From MFD02979-c5 sp963705385 (GTDB lineage Bacteria > Bacteroidota > Bacteroidia > Cytophagales > Amoebophilaceae), in assembly GCA_963705385.1 (NCBI GenBank), contig OY970075.1, positions 310,001 to 374,000 of the forward strand: a stretch of DNA of 64,000 nucleotides. The letters are read 5' to 3'. A program made the position numbers and the translations under genes. The notes under the pieces were generated by a model. It worked only from the letters and a program-made list of their open reading frames with translations, did not search any database and was not told the DNA's origin. Below are positions 45,376 to 53,414 of the stretch, in pieces; within the stretch, counting starts at the first letter, position 1, and every line of letters starts with the position of its first letter.

Positions 45376-46809
45376 TTAAAAAGGAGCATTTCCAGGCGTT
45401 CTAGGAAAAGGAATAACGTCTCGGATGTTTTCCATACCAGTGACAAATTGTACCAAGCGCTCCAAGCCAAGCCCAAAGCCGCTGTGGGGCACTGTACCAA
45501 AGCGACGTGTGTCTAAGTACCACTGCAAAGCTTGTATATCTATGTTGGTACGCTGCATGGCAGCTATGAGCTTATCCAAGCGCTCTTCGCGTTGTGATCC
45601 CCCTATGACTTCACCTATACCTGGAAACAAGATGTCCATGGCAGCAACCGTCTTGCCATCATCATTCTGGCGCATATAAAAAGCTTTAATGTCCCTTGGA
45701 TAATCTGTAACCACTACAGGTTTTTTGAAGTAATGCTCTACTAGATAGCGCTCATGCTCTGACTGCAGGTCAGCACCCCAGCCTTGGATAGGGTAAACAA
45801 ACTTGCCTTTTTTGTTGGGCTTTGAAGCTTCGAGAATAGCAATTGCTTCTGTATAAGTAATTCGTTCAAAAGGCTGCTGCCATACAAACTCCAACTGCTC
45901 TATCAGCAAAAGGGCCCCTGGAGGCTGATTTTGTGGTGTATTTGCTTCTAGGGCTCTTTGTTGTAAGAAAACTAGGTCTTCCTTACAGTGCCTTAAGGCA
46001 AACTTGATGAGGTATTTCAGAAAAGTTTCTGCCAAGGCTATGTTGTCAGCCAAGTCATAAAAGGCCATTTCTGGTTCTATCATCCAAAACTCTGATAGGT
46101 GGCGAGTAGTGTTGGAGTTTTCTGCCCTAAAGGTAGGTCCAAAGGTATACACCTCTGCTAGCCCCAATGCTGCAGCTTCGGCTTCTAACTGGCCTGAGAC
46201 TGTCAAGTGAGTTTTTGTGCCAAAAAATTCTTGGCTAAAGTCAATGCTACCATCTTCTTTTTTAGGAATGCTAGCTGCATCTATGGTGGTTACATGAAAC
46301 ATTTCTCCAGCACCTTCTGCATCTACGCCTGTGATGATAGGCGTGTTTAAGTATACAAAGCCCTTTTCATGAAAGAATTGGTGGATGGCATAGCTAATAG
46401 CGTGGCGTATTCTAAAAACAGCACTCAAGGTGTTGGTACGAAAACGGAGGTGAGCAATTTTTCGCAAGAACTCCAACGAATGCTTCTTGGGTTGTAATGG
46501 ATAAGCTTCGGCAGTGCCTAGGATAGTAATTTTGTGAGCTTGCAGCTCAATATTTTGTGCTTGGCCCTGCGAGAGCACCATGGTGCCCTCTACACACAAG
46601 CTGGCCCCTGTAGTAATGCTTTGCAGCATTGCCTCTGAAAGTTGTTGGGGAGTAGCCACCACTTGCAAGCTGTCAAGCGTGGAGCCGTCGTTAATCGTAA
46701 TAAAGATAACATTTTTACTAGTACGCTTGGTCCGTACCCAACCCTTGACACAAACATGTGCCCCTGTTTGTGCAGTGGCCATGAGCGTTTTTACTTTTGT
46801 TCTGTGCAA
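45376..46809 (-). CDS. asnS: Asparaginyl-tRNA synthetase
   Basis: Class IIb synthetase charging tRNA-Asn. An N-terminal OB-fold anticodon-binding domain (VCVKGWVRTKRTSKNVIFIT) leads to the catalytic domain: GVDAEGAGEMFHV, FFGTKTHLTVSGQLEAEAAA, TFGPTFRAENSNTTRHLSEF (motif 2) and GFGLGLERLVQFVTGMENIR (motif 3) near the end. 477 aa is normal. The first methionine (MHRTKVK) and MATAQ nine codons later are both possible starts. It ends 45 bp from the convergent photolyase gene. Confidence 0.96.
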   Translation of the reverse strand: MHRTKVKTLMATAQTGAHVCVKGWVRTKRTSKNVIFITINDGSTLDSLQVVATPQQLSEAMLQSITTGASLCVEGTMVLSQGQAQNIELQAHKITILGTAEAYPLQPKKHSLEFLRKIAHLRFRTNTLSAVFRIRHAISYAIHQFFHEKGFVYLNTPIITGVDAEGAGEMFHVTTIDAASIPKKEDGSIDFSQEFFGTKTHLTVSGQLEAEAAALGLAEVYTFGPTFRAENSNTTRHLSEFWMIEPEMAFYDLADNIALAETFLKYLIKFALRHCKEDLVFLQQRALEANTPQNQPPGALLLIEQLEFVWQQPFERITYTEAIAILEASKPNKKGKFVYPIQGWGADLQSEHERYLVEHYFKKPVVVTDYPRDIKAFYMRQNDDGKTVAAMDILFPGIGEVIGGSQREERLDKLIAAMQRTNIDIQALQWYLDTRRFGTVPHSGFGLGLERLVQFVTGMENIRDVIPFPRTPGNAPF

Positions 46810-46861
46810 ATTTCCTTTGTTTTAAACAGTAAGCTCGAGATTACCCTAGAATTTGTGCACA

Positions 46862-46869
46862 CAAAAATA
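46862..46869 (-). promoter_or_regulatory. Possible Bacteroidota-type -7 box for asnS
   Basis: On the minus strand TATTTTTG matches TAnnTTTG, 53 bp before the asnS start. No clear TTTG box is at the right distance, so this is tentative. Confidence 0.3.
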
Positions 46870-47017
46870 TGAACAAATTGTTTAGCAATTGATGCGCAAG
46901 GAAAAAGTTGTCTTGGTTAAGCTTTTCCCTAGCTCCCCTAAGCTAGAAGGGTGACTTGCAAGAAGCCTTCTCAACATTTTTTCAAGCTTAAAAAACTGGA
47001 AAGCGTCTTTAAAAAAA

Positions 47018-47052
47018 TTTGTCAAAGAGTTTATCTAGTTGCGTTAATTTTG
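47018..47052 (+). promoter_or_regulatory. Possible Bacteroidota-type promoter of rpoN
   Basis: TTTG at 47018-47021 and TAATTTTG at 47045-47052 match the -33 TTTG and -7 TAnnTTTG pattern; the 23-bp spacing is at the long end. The rpoN ATG is 28 bp downstream of the -7 box. Confidence 0.35.
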
Positions 47053-47079
47053 GTATATCTATTGTAGCCCAACCTAATT

Positions 47080-48519
47080 ATGCAAGAACTAGGTCTGAAC
47101 CAAAAATTGCGCCTAAAAAATGTACTAGCGCAAAGGATATCTCCGCAGCAACTACAGACGATTAAGCTATTACAAATCCCTTCTGTAGCTATGAAGGCCC
47201 GTATTGAAGAAGAGCTAGCCAGTAACCCAGCGCTGGATGAAGGGAGTGAGATAGAAGAACAGGAGAGGCATGATGAGCTCATTCAAGCCGAAGAAGGCCT
47301 ACAAGAGTATATGCGTAGTGATGGTTATAATACATACAGTAGCGGAAAGGCCCATTTGTCTCATGACTGGCAGGCAATAACCCATGCTAAGCTTTTTACT
47401 CCTCGCTCACTAGAGGAACAATTGTTGGAGCAGCTAAGCTTTCTCAGCCTTGATGAATGCCAACACAAAATAGGTACCTACCTCATTGGAAGTATTGAAG
47501 GGGATGGCTACCTCCGTCGTGACTTGGAAGCCATTGTTAATGATTTAGCTTTTACTCAATATTTGGAGACTAGTGTGCAGGAAGTAGGAAAGATCCTTAA
47601 AAAGATACAACGCTTTGATCCGCCTGGGATTGGTGCTAGAAATTTACAAGAGTGCTTGTTAATCCAGTTAAAGAAAAAACAAACAGACACCCCAGCAAGA
47701 GCGCTTGCTATTCAGGTAATTGACCAATGTTTTGAGGCATTTACCAAAAAACACTATGATAAGGTTGCCAAGAAATTAGGGGTTGAAGATCTGCAACTGC
47801 TCAAAGATGCGCTAGCCTTCATTGCTAAGTTAGATCCTAGACCTGGAGATAGCAGCGACGGGTTGTCTCCCAGCAAGGTTTTATATCCTGATTTTATTGT
47901 CACCAAACAGCACGGAAAGCTGCATGTTGCCCTCAGTACCTATAATCTCCCAACTTTGAGAGTCAGAAAAAATTATGTTGCCATGCTAGAAAGCTATCAT
48001 AAGCAGAAAGACAAAAAGCTAAGGGAAGCTGCTGTATTTGTAAAAACAAAAATGGAGGCTGCGCAATGGTTTATTGATGCTATGAAGCAACGGGAGCACA
48101 CACTACTCAATACTATGAACGCCATTGTAAAGCTTCAGCCTGATTTTTTTATGGAAGAGGAAGAGAACAACCTCAAGCCTATGATTTTGAAGTACGTAGC
48201 CGAAGAAATTGGTATGGACGTCTCTACTGTGTCAAGGATAGTGAATAACAAATCTGTGCAGACGGACTTTAGCATTTACCCACTAAAATTTTTCTTTACA
48301 GAAGGTATTAGTACCACTTCTGGAGAAGACGTCAGTAATAAGGCTGTTAAAAACGCTGTTGCAGAGATCATTGCTAACGAAGATAAGCAACGGCCTTATG
48401 CAGATGAAAAGATTGCAGCGATGCTCAAAGAAGAGGGCTATCATCTAGCCCGAAGGACAGTGGCTAAGTACAGAGAGCAGCTGCATCTTCCTGTAGCCAG
48501 GTTGCGTAGGGAGCTATAA
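47080..48519 (+). CDS. rpoN: RNA polymerase sigma-54 factor RpoN
   Basis: Sigma factor that needs an AAA+ enhancer-binding activator to start transcription at -24/-12 promoters. Region I is glutamine-rich and helical (QRISPQQLQTIKLLQIPSVA). The core-binding domain has FDPPGIGARNLQECL and LDPRPGD. The DNA-binding part includes the helix-turn-helix VAEEIGMDVSTVSRIVNNKS and ends with the RpoN box ARRTVAKYRE, then LHLPVARLRREL. 479 aa is typical. No activator gene is in the window. It converges with the PorT-like gene, 15 bp between stops. Confidence 0.96.
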   Translation: MQELGLNQKLRLKNVLAQRISPQQLQTIKLLQIPSVAMKARIEEELASNPALDEGSEIEEQERHDELIQAEEGLQEYMRSDGYNTYSSGKAHLSHDWQAITHAKLFTPRSLEEQLLEQLSFLSLDECQHKIGTYLIGSIEGDGYLRRDLEAIVNDLAFTQYLETSVQEVGKILKKIQRFDPPGIGARNLQECLLIQLKKKQTDTPARALAIQVIDQCFEAFTKKHYDKVAKKLGVEDLQLLKDALAFIAKLDPRPGDSSDGLSPSKVLYPDFIVTKQHGKLHVALSTYNLPTLRVRKNYVAMLESYHKQKDKKLREAAVFVKTKMEAAQWFIDAMKQREHTLLNTMNAIVKLQPDFFMEEEENNLKPMILKYVAEEIGMDVSTVSRIVNNKSVQTDFSIYPLKFFFTEGISTTSGEDVSNKAVKNAVAEIIANEDKQRPYADEKIAAMLKEEGYHLARRTVAKYREQLHLPVARLRREL

Positions 48520-48534
48520 TACTTGGAGCAATTT

Positions 48535-49389
48535 TTAGAAAAGGTCGACAGAGAGTCCTGCATTACAGGGACTAGTTTTGGTTTTTTCAGGCCCCTTTTC
48601 CTGATCAAAGAGCTTTGAAAGGGTGTGGGCGTAGAAGAGGCTGAACCTTTTCCAGCCTAACTTGGCATGTACAACATAGCGCGTGCGGTTCAGGTTAAAA
48701 GTGTCAACCATGATGCGCTCTTTCCTCTGTTTATCTTCTTGGTATGCTACCCTAGTAGAAGGACTCCAGAGCAAGCCTGCCTTACCCCCAATCGCTACGG
48801 AAAAGCCCTCTTTAGGATAGGCCCGATTAGCATTAAAACGTACTTCTAGAAGAAGGTCTACGTATCTTGTATTCAGGTTAGACTGAATAATCTCATTGTT
48901 TTTACTTTGGTATAAAAGGTCACTTGCAGCTTGCAGCTTTGTGTTGCGGTCCTGATCTCTTACCAAGGTGTAATATTCTTTGTTATTTTCTTTAAAACTA
49001 TAGCCCTCGTACCCTAGGCCTATGCCTGGAACAACGGTGAAATGTGACTGTTTAATGCGAATGTTATAAGCAAGGTAGAAATTGGCAACCCTAGAGTGCC
49101 ACAGGCTTGGTTCCATTGCTGAAAGGTTCCCTCGCAAAAAGTTAAGTCCCAAGTCAACAAATAAGCTGCTATAGTTGAATAAATCTTTTTGCTCAGGCTT
49201 GTTTTTATTATCCTTTTTCTCAGTTTCTTTTTGTTTTGTATGCTTCTGGTCTTCCTGGGAGGGCTGAATGGGTGCCGAGGCATTGGGAGCAGGTTGTAGG
49301 TCATTTGTGCCTGCTTGGTCTTCAGCTTCCTGGGCCAACATACAAACAGGGGCAACGAGCAGTAAAAGTGTAAAAATCAGCTTTTTCAT
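48535..49389 (-). CDS. PorT-like outer-membrane beta-barrel protein
   Basis: 284 aa with a signal peptide (MKKLIFTLLLLVAPVCMLAQ), a charged low-complexity linker (residues 20-70, rich in Lys, Glu, Gln, Pro) and a C-terminal beta-barrel of about 200 residues. Strand features include SLFVDLGLNFLRG, FTVVPGIGLGYEGYSF, VDLLLEVRFNAN and a terminal LSVDLF with the aromatic last residue typical for barrel assembly. It belongs to the OMP_b-brl_2/PorT-like group of Bacteroidota; function is unknown. Some members take part in type IX secretion, but no por genes are near. Confidence 0.7.
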   Translation of the reverse strand: MKKLIFTLLLLVAPVCMLAQEAEDQAGTNDLQPAPNASAPIQPSQEDQKHTKQKETEKKDNKNKPEQKDLFNYSSLFVDLGLNFLRGNLSAMEPSLWHSRVANFYLAYNIRIKQSHFTVVPGIGLGYEGYSFKENNKEYYTLVRDQDRNTKLQAASDLLYQSKNNEIIQSNLNTRYVDLLLEVRFNANRAYPKEGFSVAIGGKAGLLWSPSTRVAYQEDKQRKERIMVDTFNLNRTRYVVHAKLGWKRFSLFYAHTLSKLFDQEKGPEKTKTSPCNAGLSVDLF

Positions 49390-49484
49390 TGCATTGGGTT
49401 TTAGACTATTAGTCAGAGAAAGGTAAAGCTAAGGTTTTTCTTTCCATAGTCAAAGTACCCTTTTCTAAATGCAAATTTATTGTC

Positions 49485-49492
49485 TAGGTTTG
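49485..49492 (+). promoter_or_regulatory. Possible -7 box of the tRNA-Arg gene
   Basis: TAGGTTTG fits TAnnTTTG exactly and lies 10 bp before the tRNA 5' end. The -33 box is not clear. Confidence 0.4.
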
Positions 49493-49501
49493 CAAACCTT
49501 C

Positions 49502-49575
49502 GGACCTGTGGCTTAACTGGATAGAGCACTGCACTACGAATGCAACGGTTGGGGGTTCGAATCCCTCCAGGTCCG
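49502..49575 (+). tRNA. tRNA-Arg (anticodon ACG)
   Basis: A complete cloverleaf can be folded by eye: acceptor stem GGACCTG with CAGGTCC, a D arm, anticodon stem around CTACGAA (ACG at 49536-49538), T arm GGGGGTTCGAATCCCTC and discriminator G. The genomic sequence after it is CA, so the CCA end is mostly added after transcription. ACG becomes ICG after deamination by TadA and reads CGU, CGC and CGA. The outermost anticodon-stem pair (C29-A45) is mismatched. Confidence 0.95.
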
Positions 49576-49659
49576 CAAATTATCAAGTGCGCTGCTTGTT
49601 GTGCTCACGCTACAAGGAGCACCCATGCTGGTTTTAGCTTGAATAAAAGCTGGTTGTGA

Positions 49660-51591
49660 TTACCAGACAACAATACCGAGTTGCCCGGCAATAGTTGCTT
49701 CTGACTGTTTGAGTGCTATATGAACTTGCAGTAGCCTGTCTTCCTCCTCAGAGGTAGGACTGTCCTTCAATTCACCTTTGTTTTCCTCAATGAGCTGCTG
49801 AATAAGTCTGAGCTTAAGTCTCAGGATGTTTTTAAAGGCTGTGTTGTGTAAGTTGTCTTCTTCTTTAGTGGTGTAAATTTCGTACCGCTCTTCCCATTGT
49901 CCACTGACTTCATAGGGTGAGGCTGTTAGGTCAATGGCAGTCTTCTGGATAACCTCATCCTCCTTTTGAATGAAATAAGTGCTATCCACTACGTTACCCT
50001 GGGCTATTTGTTCCTGAAATTGATTCCAAATGGAGTTGTATACAGCTGTACGGAAGTGTACGTCTTCTAACTCACGAAGCAGGTATTTGTACAAGGGTTG
50101 TCCATCTTCTAGGTGGGTCGTTCCATAATTCAGCAGCATACGCATAGCCTCGCGCTCGTATGCTTCGATGCTAGCTTCCAGCTGATAAGGTTGGAGAGGT
50201 ATTGCTTTGGCACTTACAGTCATTGGTGCTAGTGCAGTACGCCCTGCATATTCGCCTCTTCGCTGTCGTTCCTGCTCTTTTTGAAGGATCAGCTTGTTTT
50301 GCTCGGCTGTTAATACTGCTTCGTCAATAGCAAGCAGCCTGCTACAATGCTGGGTCAAGACTGCCCTTTTAACAGCATCTGGAATAGTAGCAATGCTCTG
50401 TAGGATTTCTTGGATGGCACCAGCTTTTTTTATGGGATCCTCCTGCGCAGCTTGTAGGAGTAAGGTAGTTTTAAAGTTGATGAAGTCCTGTGCATGCGTT
50501 TTGAGGTAGTCCTGAAAGGCTGTTGCGCCTATTTTGCTAGCGTAGCTGTCTGGATCTTCGGCTTCAGGCATGGACACAACTTTCACATTGAGCCCTTTTT
50601 CTAGCACTAAGTCAATGCCTCGCAGCGAAGCCTTGATACCAGCTGTGTCTCCGTCAAAAAGGATCGTGACATTTTTGGTGAACCTACTGATCAGCTGGAT
50701 CTGCTCCTCAGTCAGTGAAGTGCCTAAAGAGGCGACCACGTTTTCAATGCCAGCCATGTGCAAGGCAATTACATCGGTATAGCCTTCTACCAGGTAGCAG
50801 TTGTCTGCTTGCCTGATTTGCTGTTTGGCCTGGTAGATTCCGTACAAAGAATCACTCTTGTGGTAGATAACTGTTTCTGGCGAGTTGATGTATTTGGGAT
50901 GTTTTTCATCTGGTTGCAGTATCCGGGCACCAAAGGCAATGACTTTGCCTGAAGCATTGTAAATAGGAAAGATTATCCTACCTCTGAATCGGTCGTAGGT
51001 CTTGTCTTCTTTTCGGATGATGAGCCCGGCTTGCTCTAGCAATTCGTCATGATACCCTTTTTGTTGGGCAAACTGGTAAAAGGTCTCCCAAGCATTGAGG
51101 CTATAGCCTAGTTCAAAGTTTTTGATGAAAGGCTCAGTAAAACCCCTTTCTCGGAAATAACTTAGTCCTATAGTTTGTCCTTCAGGGTGGTTCCATAAGT
51201 TATTGACATAGTGTTCTTTAGCAAGGTTGAGCAGGATATACAAGCTATCTTTTTCATGCTGGTACTGTACTTGTTCCTCTTGAGATACCGATTCCTGGAT
51301 TTCGATGCCATACTTGTTGGCTAAGTATTTTACAGCCTCAGCAAAGTTAAGGCCTTCTATTTCCCTGATAAAAGTGATTGCATCACCTGCAGCCCCACAA
51401 CCAAAGCATTTGTAAAAACCTTTGTTAGGAGATACAGAAAAGGAGGGAGTCTTTTCTTGATGAAAAGGACAGCACGCCCACAAGTTTTGCCCCTTTTTTT
51501 TGAGCGAAACAAAGTCAGCTATTACCTCCTCTATGTGGACCCTGCGTTGTACTTCTTGTACGGTTGTCTGACTAAGCATTTGTTGATTCAA
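49660..51591 (-). CDS. dnaG: DNA primase DnaG
   Basis: Makes RNA primers at the replication fork. The N-terminal zinc-binding domain is CPFHQEKTPSFSVSPNKGFY, then CFGC (CHC2 type, residues 40-64). The TOPRIM RNA-polymerase core has LVEGYTDVIALHMAG with the catalytic glutamate, ASLGTSLTEEQ and LFDGDTAGIKAS. The conserved GRIIFPIYNASGKVIAFGAR strand and PKYINSPET lie before it. The helicase-interacting C-terminal domain is helical. 643 aa is normal. The gene stands alone between tRNA-Arg and mrp, whereas dnaG is often next to rpoD in other groups. Confidence 0.96.
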   Translation of the reverse strand: MNQQMLSQTTVQEVQRRVHIEEVIADFVSLKKKGQNLWACCPFHQEKTPSFSVSPNKGFYKCFGCGAAGDAITFIREIEGLNFAEAVKYLANKYGIEIQESVSQEEQVQYQHEKDSLYILLNLAKEHYVNNLWNHPEGQTIGLSYFRERGFTEPFIKNFELGYSLNAWETFYQFAQQKGYHDELLEQAGLIIRKEDKTYDRFRGRIIFPIYNASGKVIAFGARILQPDEKHPKYINSPETVIYHKSDSLYGIYQAKQQIRQADNCYLVEGYTDVIALHMAGIENVVASLGTSLTEEQIQLISRFTKNVTILFDGDTAGIKASLRGIDLVLEKGLNVKVVSMPEAEDPDSYASKIGATAFQDYLKTHAQDFINFKTTLLLQAAQEDPIKKAGAIQEILQSIATIPDAVKRAVLTQHCSRLLAIDEAVLTAEQNKLILQKEQERQRRGEYAGRTALAPMTVSAKAIPLQPYQLEASIEAYEREAMRMLLNYGTTHLEDGQPLYKYLLRELEDVHFRTAVYNSIWNQFQEQIAQGNVVDSTYFIQKEDEVIQKTAIDLTASPYEVSGQWEERYEIYTTKEEDNLHNTAFKNILRLKLRLIQQLIEENKGELKDSPTSEEEDRLLQVHIALKQSEATIAGQLGIVVW

Positions 51592-51707
51592 TAAATTTGC
51601 GTGGTTATATCCTACTACTCTATAAACTACCTGGGGTAAGGTTACAAGCCACTAGCCTAACCGCGCTACTCTTTGTACGGCATTTGCATATTAGGAAGGC
51701 TATAAGT

Positions 51708-52802
51708 TTACCTTGTCCTTTCCACCATTTGGGTAGGTTCTAAACGAGCGTTGCGGATAGATACCTGTTGTGCCAAGGCCGTAGCTATGCTATTGAAGGC
51801 GCTGGCAGCTATTCCTACTTGCAATACAACAGGCCTACCCTCATCACCGCCCTCGCGTATGCTTTGTACTAACGGCACCTGGCCTAGAAAAGGTACACCA
51901 TATTTCGCTGCCAACGCCTTGCCTCCCTCTTTTCCAAAGAGATAATATTTGTTTTGCGGTAGCTCTTCAGGCGTGAAGTAAGCCATGTTTTCTACTACGC
52001 CAAGTACTGGTACATGAATGGGTGGCTTTTGGAACATAGCTAATCCTTTGATAGCGTCAGCCAGGGCTACTTTTTGGGGCGTGGTAACGATAATTGCCCC
52101 AGTGACAGGAACAGCCTGCACGAGCGTAAGGTGGATGTCACTTGTTCCAGGAGGTAAATCAATGAGCAAGTAGTCTAGTGCCCCCCAGGCTGTGTCACCC
52201 AAAAGCTGTCGCAAGGCTTTGCTAGCCATGGGGCCACGCCATACTATGGCATCATCTGCTGGAGCCAGTAAACCAATAGACAGTAATTGAATACCGTACT
52301 TTTTTAAAGGTGAGATGTAGTTTTTACCCTCTTGTTGCACGACCTGTGGCTTTTCATGTTCGCAGCCTAGCATAATAGGGATAGAAGGCCCAAAGATATC
52401 GGCATCGAGCAGGCCCACCTGTGCGCCATGCTGCGCCAGGGCTACGGCTACGTTCACCGCTATGGTAGACTTGCCTACACCGCCCTTGCCCGAAGCAATG
52501 GCAATGATATTTTTTACCTGTGGTAAGATAGGTTCGTTGACCCTAATAGAGGTCACCTGAGCGCTTAAGCAAAGGTCTACTTCCAAGGTTGCATCTACCT
52601 GCATGTGGATTGCATCTATACAAGCCTTTTTGAGCACTTCTTTAAGTGGGCAGGCAGGTGTAGTAAGCGCTAATACAAAGCTCACCCGTCCATCTTGTAC
52701 CTGCAATTCTTGGATCATATTTAAGCTGATCAGATCTTGCTTCAAGTCAGGATCTTCTACGCTTTGTAGTGCACGGATTATTTTTTCTTCTAACTGCGTC
52801 AT
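51708..52802 (-). CDS. mrp: Iron-sulfur cluster carrier protein, Mrp/ApbC family
   Basis: P-loop ATPase that carries and delivers Fe-S clusters. An N-terminal MIP18-type domain (ALQSVEDPDLKQDLISLNMI, TTPACPLKE) precedes the Mrp ATPase: IASGKGGVGKSTIAVNVAVA (deviant Walker A), GLLDADIFGPSIPIMLG, IDLPPGTSDIHLTL and GVVENMAYF. The family CxxC after ENM is not seen: ENMAYFTPEELPQNKYYLFG has no cysteine pair, which makes it the Cys-poor type and leaves cluster binding uncertain. 364 aa is the usual length. NuoB at 57 kb is one possible client. Confidence 0.9.
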   Translation of the reverse strand: MTQLEEKIIRALQSVEDPDLKQDLISLNMIQELQVQDGRVSFVLALTTPACPLKEVLKKACIDAIHMQVDATLEVDLCLSAQVTSIRVNEPILPQVKNIIAIASGKGGVGKSTIAVNVAVALAQHGAQVGLLDADIFGPSIPIMLGCEHEKPQVVQQEGKNYISPLKKYGIQLLSIGLLAPADDAIVWRGPMASKALRQLLGDTAWGALDYLLIDLPPGTSDIHLTLVQAVPVTGAIIVTTPQKVALADAIKGLAMFQKPPIHVPVLGVVENMAYFTPEELPQNKYYLFGKEGGKALAAKYGVPFLGQVPLVQSIREGGDEGRPVVLQVGIAASAFNSIATALAQQVSIRNARLEPTQMVERTR

Positions 52803-53414
52803 AGTAAAAACATCTGGTAAGTTACACTACCAGTCTATTTTTGTTCGAATATTACATTTTTTTACGTGCTTACTTATGCACAACGTATATTTATGGACGT
52901 AAAAGGATTGGAAGCTGCTTTTGCAACAGCATCAACCCATAGGCTCATGTTCAATGGCTATAGGTTAGAAAACCACCTCCAACTCCTCCTTAATCAAGAA
53001 GAAGGGCTTTCAAGATTCGCCCGCAGAGCGAACATCTTTGAGAAAAGCCCTGCAACGCTTGCGTACCATGAGCTACTTAGCCACCTGTGTTGACTAGAGA
53101 AAGCTAGAAATCATTGCAGAACTCAGAAGCTATTCGTTCCCAAGCTGTAAAGGTGGCTAGATGCCTAGTTTTTTGATAATCTCAACGTATTAGCTTTATG
53201 GACAAGGCTATTAACATAGCCTTGCATCAGTTCAAAGCTTGTGCTGTCGACAACTACAGCGCTACTAACTTGAAGGCTTTGCAGCCTGCATTTATTCCTA
53301 AGCTTGTACACATACAAAAGCCCTTGCTACCCTTACATCGTTTATTCCCTTTGTGCTTCACAAAAAGTATATACAACTTAGGCGGTCTAATTTTATACAA
53401 TACTTTCACCAATT
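52803..53414. other. Non-coding stretch between mrp and uvrA
   Basis: Holds one copy of an intergenic repeat (52919-53072) shared with 60758-60908. The short frames at 52866-53093 and 53198-53512 have no recognisable product; the first lies inside the repeat, and the repeat copy at 60.8 kb does not keep the frame. Confidence 0.55.
52919..53072 (+). repeat. Intergenic repeat with palindromic core, copy A
   Basis: About 150 bp, alignable over its length to 60758-60908 in the same orientation (shared CAACAGCATCAACCCATA, CTCATGTTCAAT, AACCACCTC, GCGAACATC/GCGAGCATC, GCTTGCGTA). Its core at 52971-53015 is a diverged form of the palindrome at 11147-11191. Confidence 0.7.

Noticed and set aside
52866..53093. 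A 75-aa frame downstream of mrp
   Set aside because: It lies inside an intergenic repeat whose other copy at 60.8 kb does not keep the frame open.
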